A stretch of 16,907 nt of DNA from Syntrophaceae bacterium UBA1062 (GCA_002316295.1 DCDF01000074.1:1-16907), one strand, 5' to 3'; shown: positions 1 to 7,401, numbered from the stretch's first letter. Notes: generated by a model not told the origin, from the sequence alone. Program-made: numbers and translations.

Positions 1-329
1 GGGGCGGCCATGTTCACGGTGTTGACGCCCAGGGTGGTGAACCCTCCGTACTGAAAGAGCATGGCCTGGAGCGCAAGCGCGATCATGATCGCGGGAAAGG
101 CCGCCCAGCCCAGCATTACACCCATCAGCCCGTTGAGCACCAGATGGATGCTCGACGGCCCGACAGGGACATGGATCAGGGTTGCCACGAAGAACGCCGA
201 GGAGAGCACGCCCACTTTCGGGATGCTCTCCATGTCCATCTTCTTCAGGCCGTACGCAACGCCTGCCGCCGCCAGGGACGCCCCGGCGAGAAGGACGGGA
301 GGAGAGAGGATGCCTTCGGATATATGCAC
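1..329 (-). CDS. cbiM/nikM: CbiM/NikM nickel/cobalt ECF transporter membrane component (partial, 3' end off window)
   Basis: The first 109 residues of the substrate-binding membrane subunit of an energy-coupling-factor metal transporter are present; the rest lies beyond the left edge. The protein opens MHISEGILSP. In this family the N-terminal amine and His2 bind Ni2+/Co2+ together with a histidine in the next helix, here probably His62 in the segment PSSIHLVLNG; His53 is also nearby. The hydrophobic segments and the later GVNTVNM motif fit CbiM/NikM. The start is GTG at 329, three bases after the stop of the NikK-like gene, so translation is probably coupled; no strong Shine-Dalgarno is seen. 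Family assignment is secure. Nickel rather than cobalt is inferred from the NikR-type operator upstream of the operon. Confidence 0.9.
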   Translation of the reverse strand, partial: MHISEGILSPPVLLAGASLAAAGVAYGLKKMDMESIPKVGVLSSAFFVATLIHVPVGPSSIHLVLNGLMGVMLGWAAFPAIMIALALQAMLFQYGGFTTLGVNTVNMAA

Positions 330-332
330 AGG

Positions 333-1088
333 TCACTTCATCTCATGGAACTTCACCCAGAGGACGGCGCCGAGTTCCACGTTTTTGCCCTTGATCTTCT
401 CATCCGATGTGTTCAGGGCGGCGAAGCCCCACCAGCCCGGCCGTGGGGCGGCATAGGTGAACACGCCGCCTGCATCGGTCTTGACGACCTGGGTGATGAA
501 GCTCTCGCTGGGGGCCGCATACTTGCGGTTCTCGTTGAAATATTCAACCTCGACTTCGCAGAAGGGCACAGGCCTGCCGTCCAGCTTGACTACTCCCTGG
601 AACACGTTTCCTGCATAGAGACCGAAAGGCCGGGTGAGCGGAACAATCTCGGTCTTGAGGCCCAGTTCGCGGTCCCAGCCTTCTTCGAGCCCGAACGCGC
701 TCACGACGGTTTTGGTGTAATGGATGATATAGCAGTCTTCTGCGGGCTCGAAGTACGGTTTGGGCTCCATGGAAAAGATATAGACACCTGGTTGCCGGAC
801 TTTGAACGTGGTTTCCCACGCTTTGTGATCGAGGAACTTGATCTCGTGAACGGCCTTCAGGAGATCGGTCTTTCCGTCTCTTGTCCATACCTCGAAGCGC
901 TCGGGCTTTTCGAGAGTCAGCCCCTGTGTCTCGAAGGGATGGGCGAAGCCGAGCTTTACGGCGATGTCCCTCGCGTCGCCCTGCGTCACGAGGTCGTCCG
1001 AGGGGATGATCATCCCGAAATGCGCCCGGGCGGCGCCCAGGAATACCAGAACAAAGGCACACGCAATGAAAAACGATCTCGCTCTCAC
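333..1088 (-). CDS. nikK: DUF4198 / NikK-like exported component of nickel ECF transporter
   Basis: A 251-residue secreted protein that I assign to the DUF4198 family, which often accompanies NikM/CbiM transporters as the extracytoplasmic component NikK. Residues 1-22 form a clear signal peptide (Arg-rich start, hydrophobic core FFIACAFVLVFLG, AxA-type site ARA). Predicted cleavage leaves mature residue His23 followed by FGMIIP. The C-terminal half (about 150-251) looks like a beta-sandwich carrying DGRPVP and TDAGGVFTY, typical of the family. The GTG start at 1088 has GGAGG seven bases upstream; a TTG at 1094 in the same frame is too close to that site. The gene runs directly into nikM, so the two form an operon. 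The molecular role of NikK is not established; binding or delivery of periplasmic metal is the usual inference. Confidence 0.85.
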   Translation of the reverse strand: MRARSFFIACAFVLVFLGAARAHFGMIIPSDDLVTQGDARDIAVKLGFAHPFETQGLTLEKPERFEVWTRDGKTDLLKAVHEIKFLDHKAWETTFKVRQPGVYIFSMEPKPYFEPAEDCYIIHYTKTVVSAFGLEEGWDRELGLKTEIVPLTRPFGLYAGNVFQGVVKLDGRPVPFCEVEVEYFNENRKYAAPSESFITQVVKTDAGGVFTYAAPRPGWWGFAALNTSDEKIKGKNVELGAVLWVKFHEMK

Positions 1089-1158
1089 CGGCAAACCTCC
1101 ATTCTTGACTCAATACCGATGTTTCCTATCACGGACCGCAGGTGCAGGCAAGGCAATT

Positions 1159-1185
1159 GTGTTACCTATGATTTTTTCGTAACAC
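1159..1185 (-). promoter_or_regulatory. NikR operator (GTGTTAC-N13-GTAACAC)
   Basis: A perfect 7-base inverted repeat, GTGTTAC and GTAACAC, separated by exactly 13 bases, 71 bases upstream of the nikK start. From memory, the spacing and sequence match the NikR recognition signal described by comparative genomics for deltaproteobacteria (GTGTTAC-N13/14-GTAACAC). NikR represses nickel uptake genes when nickel is plentiful. No nikR gene lies in the window, and no convincing -35/-10 pair was found around the site. Confidence 0.8.
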
Positions 1186-1199
1186 GATCGCCCTCAAGA

Positions 1200-1388
1200 G
1201 GGGATCAGGTCTTGACATGTGACATTTGCTTGTTCCGAAACAAAACTCAAGGGGTGCCAGAGGGGTCGAAATGACAGGAGCCAAGCACAACCAAGGGGTC
1301 AGGTCTTGACATGTGACATTGAAACGCAACCAAGGGGTCAGGTCTTGACATGTGACATTTCAATGTCACATGTCAAGACCTGACCCCT
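1200..1388. repeat. Cluster of direct and inverted copies of a ~28-33 bp repeat
   Basis: Three direct copies of a unit reading roughly AAGGGGTCAGGTCTTGACAT followed by GTGACATT are present: 1200-1227 (one inserted A), 1288-1320 and 1327-1359. A fourth, inverted copy is at 1362-1387. Copies 2 and 3 share 33 identical bases with a 39-base period. Degenerate fragments (CAAGGGGT near 1249, GAGGGGTCGAAATGACA near 1260) lie between copies 1 and 2. I recall similar GGGGTCAGGTCTTGACA sequences scattered in proteobacterial genomes, often near IS200/REP-associated tyrosine transposases, but no transposase is in the window. The cluster separates the V-ATPase operon from the nickel operon. Confidence 0.8.
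1333..1388. repeat. Perfect 56-bp palindrome (27-bp arms, 2-bp centre)
   Basis: Direct copy 3 and the inverted copy face each other. Arms 1333-1359 and 1362-1388 are fully complementary, with only TC between them. It lies 28 bases past the atpH stop codon, so on RNA it would form a very stable hairpin at the 3' end of the V-ATPase transcript. There is no poly-U tail, so factor-independent termination is unlikely, but it could protect the 3' end of the mRNA or weaken read-through into nikK. Confidence 0.85.
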
Positions 1389-1416
1389 ATCGTGTGCCCC
1401 CTATCGTATGCGCCGG

Positions 1417-1737
1417 TCAGCCGCTTGTGGAGTCTCCGCGGAGATGGGCGAGCATCATGTCCACCACCTCGTCGAGCCTGGATGCGGCCTGCTGCCGGTG
1501 CACCGCGGCCCGCTTGCGTGCGTCTTCTATCATGGTTTCCGCCTGCATCCGGGCGGTCTGCAGTATCTGCTCCTGCTCCTTGTGTATCTCGTCCATGGGG
1601 AGGCTCTTGGAAAGGATCTCGTCGGCTTGCTTTCTGGCATCTTCGAGAATCTTTCTGGCTTCCGCCCGCGCCTGCTCCAGCAACGCCTCGGCCTCCCGCT
1701 CTATCTCTTTTACCGATCCGATGAACTCTTCAGTCAT
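1417..1737 (-). CDS. atpH: V/A-type ATPase peripheral stalk subunit H/G
   Basis: A 106-residue, almost wholly helical protein rich in Ala, Glu, Arg and Lys (EIEREAEALLEQARAEARKI and following) with heptad-like spacing. This is the coiled-coil peripheral stalk partner of subunit E (AhaH/NtpF type) in V/A-ATPases. The start chosen is ATG at 1737 (MTEEF), with GAGG seven bases upstream, matching where homologues begin. An in-frame ATG at 1770 overlaps the preceding stop (ATGA) and would add 11 poorly conserved residues. It is the last gene of the operon, although it is usually first in archaeal and many bacterial clusters. Identity rests on composition, length and context, since this family has little motif conservation. 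Confidence 0.8.
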   Translation of the reverse strand: MTEEFIGSVKEIEREAEALLEQARAEARKILEDARKQADEILSKSLPMDEIHKEQEQILQTARMQAETMIEDARKRAAVHRQQAASRLDEVVDMMLAHLRGDSTSG

Positions 1738-1766
1738 GATCTTTCCTCTCTGCGCTTCGCTATTCA

Positions 1767-2192
1767 TCATAGAGTGAACACATATTGCGTGGCGGTCTTG
1801 AGTGCCCTGCGCACCGACCCCAGCTGGGACCGGTAGATTCTGATTCCCGTTTTCTCGACCGACACAGGCATATCGAGCACTCTGGCGAGCACCTTAGCCT
1901 CTACCCCCCGGCGGCTCCGCACCACCAGCTCGCTCCTGCCGGAGTGCACCTCGATGATCATGGGCAACAGCAGCTCGTTCCGCTCACGGTCATCCAGGAT
2001 GGATGCGAGAAACTTCAATTCATCGATCTTGAATGAATGTTCCGAGCCGTCGAGGCAGACGACCCGGGGATGCTCCTCGTGCAAAAGCTCGGTGAGCGTC
2101 TTGCGCGCCTTCGGCAGCTGAGCGTTCATGGCGCCGATCTCGCCGCCCAGATATCGAGCGATCACATCATCCGGCCCCTGATCAGTAGGCAT
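1767..2192 (-). CDS. DUF61 / UPF0216 family protein embedded in the V-ATPase operon
   Basis: A 141-residue protein matching my memory of the archaeal UPF0216 (DUF61) family. It has a charged N-terminus, then NAQLPKARKTLTELLHEEHP, then CLDGSEHSFKIDELKFLASI, then LLLPMIIEV, and the closing TATQYVFTL. The function of the family is unknown, and I know it essentially from archaea. Here its ATG overlaps the end of atpD by 11 bases, with a good Shine-Dalgarno (GGGAGG), and its stop abuts or overlaps the atpH start region. It is therefore certainly co-expressed with the ATPase. No signal peptide or membrane segment is seen. It may act as an assembly or regulatory factor for the complex, but that is inference from position only. 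Confidence 0.75.
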   Translation of the reverse strand: MPTDQGPDDVIARYLGGEIGAMNAQLPKARKTLTELLHEEHPRVVCLDGSEHSFKIDELKFLASILDDRERNELLLPMIIEVHSGRSELVVRSRRGVEAKVLARVLDMPVSVEKTGIRIYRSQLGSVRRALKTATQYVFTL

Positions 2193-2829
2193 AGGCCTCC
2201 CTCTTCTCTATCAGGAGCTTCACGTATTTCAGGCGGGCCACCTCCTCCCGGTCGCGCTCCTCAAACTTCATGGAGAGGTACTTGATGGTGGCGTCCAGCC
2301 CGGGAATCACCGAATACTCGAGCGCATTATTGACGCGCTTGACCTTGTTGATCTCATCGCCGAGCAGCTCGAGCGCGCTCTGGAGCTCGGCCAGCTCCAC
2401 GGTGCCGGACAGGCACCTCTGCGCCGCGGATGATGCGTATTCGATGAGCGATGAATCCTCCGCAGGGGAGAACCATGAGGAGGAGTCCCGGTCCTGCTCC
2501 ATCTGGAAGGTGGGCAGCGTCACCCCGGCCACGTTGCGGGTCGAGGCATGAAGGCTGAAGGGCATGGAGGACACCATGAGCGACTGCTCCACCTGTGCGT
2601 ACCCGTGATACCCCACGGACAGCGACAGGGCCTTGTACGCCTCCTCGTACTCCTTCTGGAGGCGCTCCCTGACCTCCGCGCTCTCCCTGACGGTCTGGAG
2701 GAACTCCATGACCAGGATGGAGAGCCGGTCCTTGATAATCTTCTGAATCCGCTTCGCGAGCCTCAGACGCTTTTTCAGTCTGGCGAGCTCGATCTTCGTC
2801 GGCCTGGTAACGTGAATTTTCACCGCCAT
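2182..2829 (-). CDS. atpD: V/A-type ATPase central rotor subunit D
   Basis: A 215-residue subunit D, the long coiled-coil rotor shaft that turns inside the A3B3 head, functionally like gamma of F-ATPases. The N-terminal helix (IHVTRPTKIELARLKKRLRL) and the C-terminal helix (INKVKRVNNALEYSVIPGLD) are the two conserved family segments, and the length is normal. The start chosen is ATG at 2829 (MAVKI), with GGTGA nine bases upstream. A GTG at 2838 overlapping the atpB stop would add three residues but leaves the ribosome site too close. The gene lies between atpB and the DUF61 gene and overlaps the latter. Confidence 0.93.
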   Translation of the reverse strand: MAVKIHVTRPTKIELARLKKRLRLAKRIQKIIKDRLSILVMEFLQTVRESAEVRERLQKEYEEAYKALSLSVGYHGYAQVEQSLMVSSMPFSLHASTRNVAGVTLPTFQMEQDRDSSSWFSPAEDSSLIEYASSAAQRCLSGTVELAELQSALELLGDEINKVKRVNNALEYSVIPGLDATIKYLSMKFEERDREEVARLKYVKLLIEKREAYAY

Positions 2830-2834
2830 GGCGC

Positions 2835-4238
2835 TCACTCACCCCCTGACACCGACGGATGATACTTTTTGATGTATTTCTCGTTGATGAGCTTGAGATC
2901 CTCCTGAGGAAGCATGGAGAAGATGTTCCATGCGATCCCCAGCGTCTCCTCGACCGTACGCCTGCTGTTCTCGTCCTGGGAGATGAACTCCTTCTCGAAC
3001 CTGTCGGCGGCGGAGAGATATAACTTGTCGCGGTCTGTCAGCGCCTCGGAGCCGATGACCGTGGAGATCTCACGCAGATAGTTGCCCTCGGCATACATGG
3101 CATAGGACTGCATGAATACATTGTTGTGGTCCTCTCTTGTCTTGCCTTCACCGATCCCCTCCTTCATCATGCGCGACAGCGAGAGGAACACGTCGATTGG
3201 CGGGTAGATCCGCTTTCGGTCGAGAGGGCGCGAGAGCACGATCTGCCCTTCTGTGATATAGCCGGTGAGGTCGGGGATGGGATGGGTGATGTCGTCGTCG
3301 GGCATGGTAAGGATGGGCAGGATGGTCACCGAGCCCCCCCTGTTCGAAATCCTTCCCGCGCGCTCGTACAGAGAGGCCAGGTCCGTGTACATGTAGCCCG
3401 GATATCCGCGGCGGCTCGGTATCTCGCCGCGCATGGCCGCGAGCTCGCGCAGGGCGTCGCAATAGTTGGTGATGTCCGTCAGGATGACGAGCACGTGCAT
3501 GTCCATCTCCCATGCGAGATATTCAGCGGCCGTAAGAGCCAGCCTGGGGGTCGAGAGACGCTCGATGACGGGCGACGACGCTGTGTTGATGAACCCGACG
3601 GCCCGGCTCAGTGCACCCGTCTCCTCCAGATTGTTGATGAAGTACGCGGCGTCGTCGTAGCTGACGCCGATAGCGCCGAACACGATGGCGAAGTCCTCCG
3701 ATTTGCCTTTCAGGGACGCCTGGCGGATGATCTGGGCCGCGATCTTGTTGTGCGGCAGGCCGGATCCGCTGAATATCGGGAGCTTCTGGCCCCTGACCAG
3801 CACGTTCAGCCCGTCTATGGCGGAGATACCGGTCTCGATGAATTCGGCCGGAGGCATACGGGAGGCCGGGTTTGCAGGCACGCCGTTGATGTCCTTGTAT
3901 GCCTGGGATACGATGGGCGGCCCGCCGTCGATGGGGTTGCCACTGCCGTCGAATATCCTGCCGAGGATGTCCGGTGAGACCGGCAACTTGAGAGTTTCGC
4001 CCTTGTACCTCACCCTGCTGTTGAGGAGGTCGACCTCGCTCACGCCGCCGAAGACCTGGACCACGGTGGTGTTCTTGCCCGCCTCGATGACCTGCCCGCT
4101 CCTGATCTCGCCCGTCCCGAGCTCCACGTCGACGATCTCGTTGTAGCGGATACCCGGGATGCTCTCGATGATGAGGAGAGACCTTCGCGCCGTGCTGATG
4201 GCCTTGGTCTGCCTGGTAAAAAGCTGCATGGAATCCAT
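2835..4238 (-). CDS. atpB: V/A-type ATPase subunit B (non-catalytic nucleotide-binding)
   Basis: A 467-residue B subunit, which alternates with A in the A3B3 hexamer and completes the catalytic sites. Its P-loop position is degenerate (SGSGLPHN at about 157-164), as expected for the non-catalytic subunit. The SLSR segment at 353-356 supplies the arginine that reaches the neighbouring A-subunit site. ITNYCDALRE and GYPGYMYTDLASLYERAGRI are classic B-subunit signatures. Two tandem ATGs occur (4241 and 4238). The second is preferred because AGGAGG, which lies inside the last codons of atpA, is six bases from it against three from the first. The atpA stop overlaps the start, so translation is coupled. 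Confidence 0.96.
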   Translation of the reverse strand: MDSMQLFTRQTKAISTARRSLLIIESIPGIRYNEIVDVELGTGEIRSGQVIEAGKNTTVVQVFGGVSEVDLLNSRVRYKGETLKLPVSPDILGRIFDGSGNPIDGGPPIVSQAYKDINGVPANPASRMPPAEFIETGISAIDGLNVLVRGQKLPIFSGSGLPHNKIAAQIIRQASLKGKSEDFAIVFGAIGVSYDDAAYFINNLEETGALSRAVGFINTASSPVIERLSTPRLALTAAEYLAWEMDMHVLVILTDITNYCDALRELAAMRGEIPSRRGYPGYMYTDLASLYERAGRISNRGGSVTILPILTMPDDDITHPIPDLTGYITEGQIVLSRPLDRKRIYPPIDVFLSLSRMMKEGIGEGKTREDHNNVFMQSYAMYAEGNYLREISTVIGSEALTDRDKLYLSAADRFEKEFISQDENSRRTVEETLGIAWNIFSMLPQEDLKLINEKYIKKYHPSVSGGE

Positions 4239-5989
4239 CATATCCCTCCTTCAAGAGAAACCGCGCCGCCCGCCATGTCCTTGCCGATGGAATCGATGTA
4301 CTGTTCGATCTCATCGTGGGGGACGTCCTTCATCCGGGAGATCCTCTGCTTGATCCTGGAGGAGGCTATTTCGCTGACCATCATCCCGGATCCCGAAAGG
4401 CCCTTGGCGAAGTCGTAAAATCTCATGATCGTGCTGAGCATGAGATGGGTCCTCTTCGGCTCTGAGTAGGTGTCCACAGGGTGATAGGCGCTCTGCATCA
4501 GGAAGTCTTCCCGGATCATGCGGGCGATGAGCAGGAGCAGCTTGTCGTCCTCCGGCAGGGCCTCCGGCCCCACCAGCCTCACGATCTCCTCGAGCTCCGC
4601 CTCTTTCTGCAGTGTGATGAGGGCCTTGTTGCGGACATCGGTGTAGTCCGGGCTGATCTTGTTCCACCACTTGTCAACGGAATCCGCATACTGGCTGTAG
4701 CTCTGGAGCCAGTTGATCGTGGGGAAATGTCTGCGGTTCGCCAGGGCGACATCCAGAGAGTAGAGAGCGTCAATGATCCTGAGCGTATTCTGGGTGACCG
4801 GCTCGCTGAAGTCAGCACCGGGAGGGCTCACCGCGCCGATGACCGTGGCCGACCCCACCCGCTCCGGGCTCCCGAGGCAGCTGACCTTGCCCGATCGTTC
4901 ATAGAATGCGGACAGCCGCGATCCCAGATACGTGGGGAACCCCTCTTCTCCCGGGGTCTCTTCGAGCCGCGCGCCGATCTCCCGCATAGCCTCGGCCCAG
5001 CGCGAGGTCGAATCCGCCACGAGCAGGATGTCGTAGCCCATATCGCGGTAGTACTCCGCCATGGTGATCCCGATGAAGATGCTGATCTCCCGGGCGACCA
5101 CGGGCATGTTCGAGGTGTTGGCGATGAAGATTTCCTTCTCCTGCAGGTAGCGTCCGGATCCCGGGTCTTTCAGCTCCTTGAAGCTGTGGAGGACGTCGGC
5201 CATCTCATTGCCCCGCTCGCCGCAGCCCACATAAATGTTCAGCTGAGTCTGGGACCACCGGGCCATCTGCTGCAGGTTCACGGTCTTGCCCGTGCCGAAC
5301 CCGCCCGGTATGGCGGCCTTGCCTCCCAGGGCGAGAGGAAAGAGGTAGTCGATGATCCGTGTGCCTGTGACCAGCAGGTCCTCAGGATCGAACCTTCTCC
5401 GGTACGGCCTCGGCTTCCTGGCGGGCCAGCGCTGCATGAGGGTCAGGGGCCGGTCTTTGCCGTCGGACTTCAGCACGGCCACGGTTTCTTCGACCGTGTA
5501 GTCGCCCTCGGCTATGGAGTCGATGACCCCGCTCATATAAGGCGGGACCATGATTCTGTGCTCGATGAGGCCGGTCTCCTGGACGGTTCCGATGATGTCG
5601 CCGCCCTCGACCTTCGCTCCCGCCTTGACCGCAGGCGTGAAGCGCCACTTCCTGTCTCTGTCCAGGGCATGGGTCCGCACGCCGCGGAACAGGAAGTCGC
5701 CGATGTCGGCCTTCATCGTCACCAGCGAGCGCTGCACGCCGTCATAGATGTTTCCCACGAGCCCGGGACCCAGCTCCACCATCAGGATCTCGCCCGTCCC
5801 TGTGACTTTCTCGCCCACGGTCAGCCCCACGGTGTCTTCATAGGCCTGAATGACCGCCTTGTCCTCCTCCAGGCCGATGATCTCGCCGTTGAGCCGTTCA
5901 TCGCCGATCTCCACCACCTCGTAAACCTGGGAGCCTCGCATGTCCTCCGCGATGATCACAGGTCCTGAAATCCTCCAGATCTTTCCCAT
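4238..5989 (-). CDS. atpA: V/A-type ATPase catalytic subunit A
   Basis: A 583-residue catalytic subunit. The N-terminal beta-barrel starts GKIWRISGPVIIAEDM. The A-subunit-specific bulge domain follows (about 115-190). The Walker A loop is GGFGTGKT at 229-236 with Lys235, and the catalytic glutamate is Glu258 in GCGERGNEM. The segments NTSNMPV, DSTSRWAEAMRE and SPPGADFSEPVTQNTLRI confirm the family. Most A/V A-subunits I know read GPFGSGKT or GPFGAGKT in the P-loop, so the Gly-Thr variant is somewhat unusual. The ATG at 5989 has GAGGG nine bases upstream and follows atpF by 18 bases. With a full catalytic set the enzyme should be active; the direction (ATP synthesis or ion pumping) cannot be read from this gene. 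Confidence 0.97.
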   Translation of the reverse strand: MGKIWRISGPVIIAEDMRGSQVYEVVEIGDERLNGEIIGLEEDKAVIQAYEDTVGLTVGEKVTGTGEILMVELGPGLVGNIYDGVQRSLVTMKADIGDFLFRGVRTHALDRDRKWRFTPAVKAGAKVEGGDIIGTVQETGLIEHRIMVPPYMSGVIDSIAEGDYTVEETVAVLKSDGKDRPLTLMQRWPARKPRPYRRRFDPEDLLVTGTRIIDYLFPLALGGKAAIPGGFGTGKTVNLQQMARWSQTQLNIYVGCGERGNEMADVLHSFKELKDPGSGRYLQEKEIFIANTSNMPVVAREISIFIGITMAEYYRDMGYDILLVADSTSRWAEAMREIGARLEETPGEEGFPTYLGSRLSAFYERSGKVSCLGSPERVGSATVIGAVSPPGADFSEPVTQNTLRIIDALYSLDVALANRRHFPTINWLQSYSQYADSVDKWWNKISPDYTDVRNKALITLQKEAELEEIVRLVGPEALPEDDKLLLLIARMIREDFLMQSAYHPVDTYSEPKRTHLMLSTIMRFYDFAKGLSGSGMMVSEIASSRIKQRISRMKDVPHDEIEQYIDSIGKDMAGGAVSLEGGI

Positions 5990-6007
5990 AGCTCACGCCC
6001 TCACATG

Positions 6008-6361
6008 CTATATTTCGATATTGAATCCGATGAGTTGCTTGGTATAGGCCTCGTAAAAGCTCTTCACGTCCATCGCAGCAGCCCGGTATTCCGAAGGCAC
6101 GGTGATGATGACCGGGGAGTACTGTTTTTTCTTCCTCCTCGAACGGATCACATCCTCCGCGTGCCGGGCCCACTGCTCGGGAAGCACGATGACCGCGACA
6201 GTTCCGTCCTCCAGAAACGTATCAAGCGCCGTCCGGACGCTCTCTCCCACATCCGGCCCCTCATCGATCACCCGATATTTCTGCACCCCGGCCAGGCGCA
6301 TGAGACTCGTCTGGTCTCTGGTTCCAATGACCGCCACGGTCAGGTTCTCGCGTCTCTTCAT
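6008..6361 (-). CDS. atpF: V/A-type ATPase subunit F
   Basis: A 117-residue subunit F, the small Rossmann-like protein that sits on rotor subunit D and modulates activity. It begins with a beta strand (LTVAVIGTRDQTSLMRLAGV) typical of the family, carries IVLPEQWARHAEDVI in the middle, and ends with the helix/strand pattern SPVIITVPS and the C-terminal helix. The length is normal for bacterial F subunits. The ATG overlaps the atpC stop in an ATGA junction, and GGTGGG lies four to five bases upstream. Low sequence conservation makes gene order part of the evidence. Confidence 0.9.
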   Translation of the reverse strand: MKRRENLTVAVIGTRDQTSLMRLAGVQKYRVIDEGPDVGESVRTALDTFLEDGTVAVIVLPEQWARHAEDVIRSRRKKKQYSPVIITVPSEYRAAAMDVKSFYEAYTKQLIGFNIEI

Positions 6362-7401
6362 AATCCCACCGCCAGGTAGTCTCTGACCTCTGCCGGTGGC
6401 AGCCTGTCCTGGGCCGCCTTCACGGCGAGGCGAACGTTACGGATCTCGACTTCCTTGAAAACAAGGTGCCACAATACGGCGCACGGAGACAGCGACCGGG
6501 GGGAGAGCAGCTCCCTCAAGCGTCTGATCCTCTCGGGCTCCATGACCCTGTCTATGGCATACGATCCCTGCTGATCGATCTGCCGGCCGGCCTCCTGAGC
6601 CATGGCATGGTACGGGGTGCCCTCGAGGCGATGTATGATCTCGGGCATCTTCATGGCTGTCAGATCCCTGTAGGCGGCCGGGGTGATCAGACGGCCTCCC
6701 GACAGCGCGATCTCTACCTCCGCCGCGCCCGGTCTTCCTGCCACCGAGGAGCGAATGGCCCGCCCGAGGAGAAGATGATCGAGCAGGATACCGTAGGCTC
6801 TCAGAAGAATCCCGGAATCGTCCAAACCGCTCAGCACGCGCGCGAACCGCTGCATATACAGCCCGTGTATCCGCCTCTGAACCTGAAGCAGCGTCCGCCG
6901 GTCGGTATCCGATATCTCGCGCACAGGCCCGGCGTAATCGGCCAGGCCTCCGGCCGCCAGGACAGAAGCGATCTCCCCGGTTGTCTGGGCCCGGGACAGC
7001 TCGGCGAGCAGTCCCTGATCTGAGAGCGCGCCCACGGGAATCATCTGCGGCGGCCTCTGCGTCGCCACGGACTTGAGAGCGCTTATGATGTTGGCCGTGT
7101 CGTATTTCTCCAGGTAGCTGTCGATGAGCCTGACCACGGATGGATCGGGCCTGAGCTTCTTGATCCGGCCGAAGTATATGCCGAGATATTTCCAGAGACT
7201 CTCATCGATATCCTGAAACTTCACCGCCCCGATCTCGGCGAGATATTCACCCAGGTCCGTGCCCTTCAGAAACTCGACTGCTTCGGCTGTGGATGAGGCC
7301 CGGATGAGAATGTCCTCGAGCATCTCAGGCGTCACCCCCTTTGCTTCCCGGGCTTTCAGCACGGACACGAGAAATGCGAAGCGGTTGCTTGCAAGCCTCA
7401 T
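6358..7401 (-). CDS. atpC: V/A-type ATPase subunit C (d/AC39 type)
   Basis: A 347-residue helical protein of the vATP-synt_AC39 family. It forms the funnel that joins the central rotor to the membrane K ring. Family hallmarks include the N-terminal Arg/Leu helix (ASNRFAFLVSVLKAREAKG), the mid-region DTANIISALKSVATQRPP, and the repeated helical layout with LLDHLLLGRAIRSSVAG. The length is normal. The ATG overlaps the atpE stop (ATGA), with GGAG about ten bases upstream. Context between atpE and atpF fits the standard E-C-F-A-B-D order. Confidence 0.92.
   Translation of the reverse strand: MRLASNRFAFLVSVLKAREAKGVTPEMLEDILIRASSTAEAVEFLKGTDLGEYLAEIGAVKFQDIDESLWKYLGIYFGRIKKLRPDPSVVRLIDSYLEKYDTANIISALKSVATQRPPQMIPVGALSDQGLLAELSRAQTTGEIASVLAAGGLADYAGPVREISDTDRRTLLQVQRRIHGLYMQRFARVLSGLDDSGILLRAYGILLDHLLLGRAIRSSVAGRPGAAEVEIALSGGRLITPAAYRDLTAMKMPEIIHRLEGTPYHAMAQEAGRQIDQQGSYAIDRVMEPERIRRLRELLSPRSLSPCAVLWHLVFKEVEIRNVRLAVKAAQDRLPPAEVRDYLAVGL

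Noticed and set aside
1200..1388. Possible CRISPR array
   Set aside because: Only three direct copies occur, with tiny or unequal gaps (6 bases between copies 2 and 3), one copy is inverted, and no cas genes are present.
4481..5968. Long plus-strand open frame (495 codons) opposite atpA
   Set aside because: It is an antisense shadow of a GC-rich conserved gene; the translation is His/Arg/Asp-rich without family features, and there is no ribosome site.
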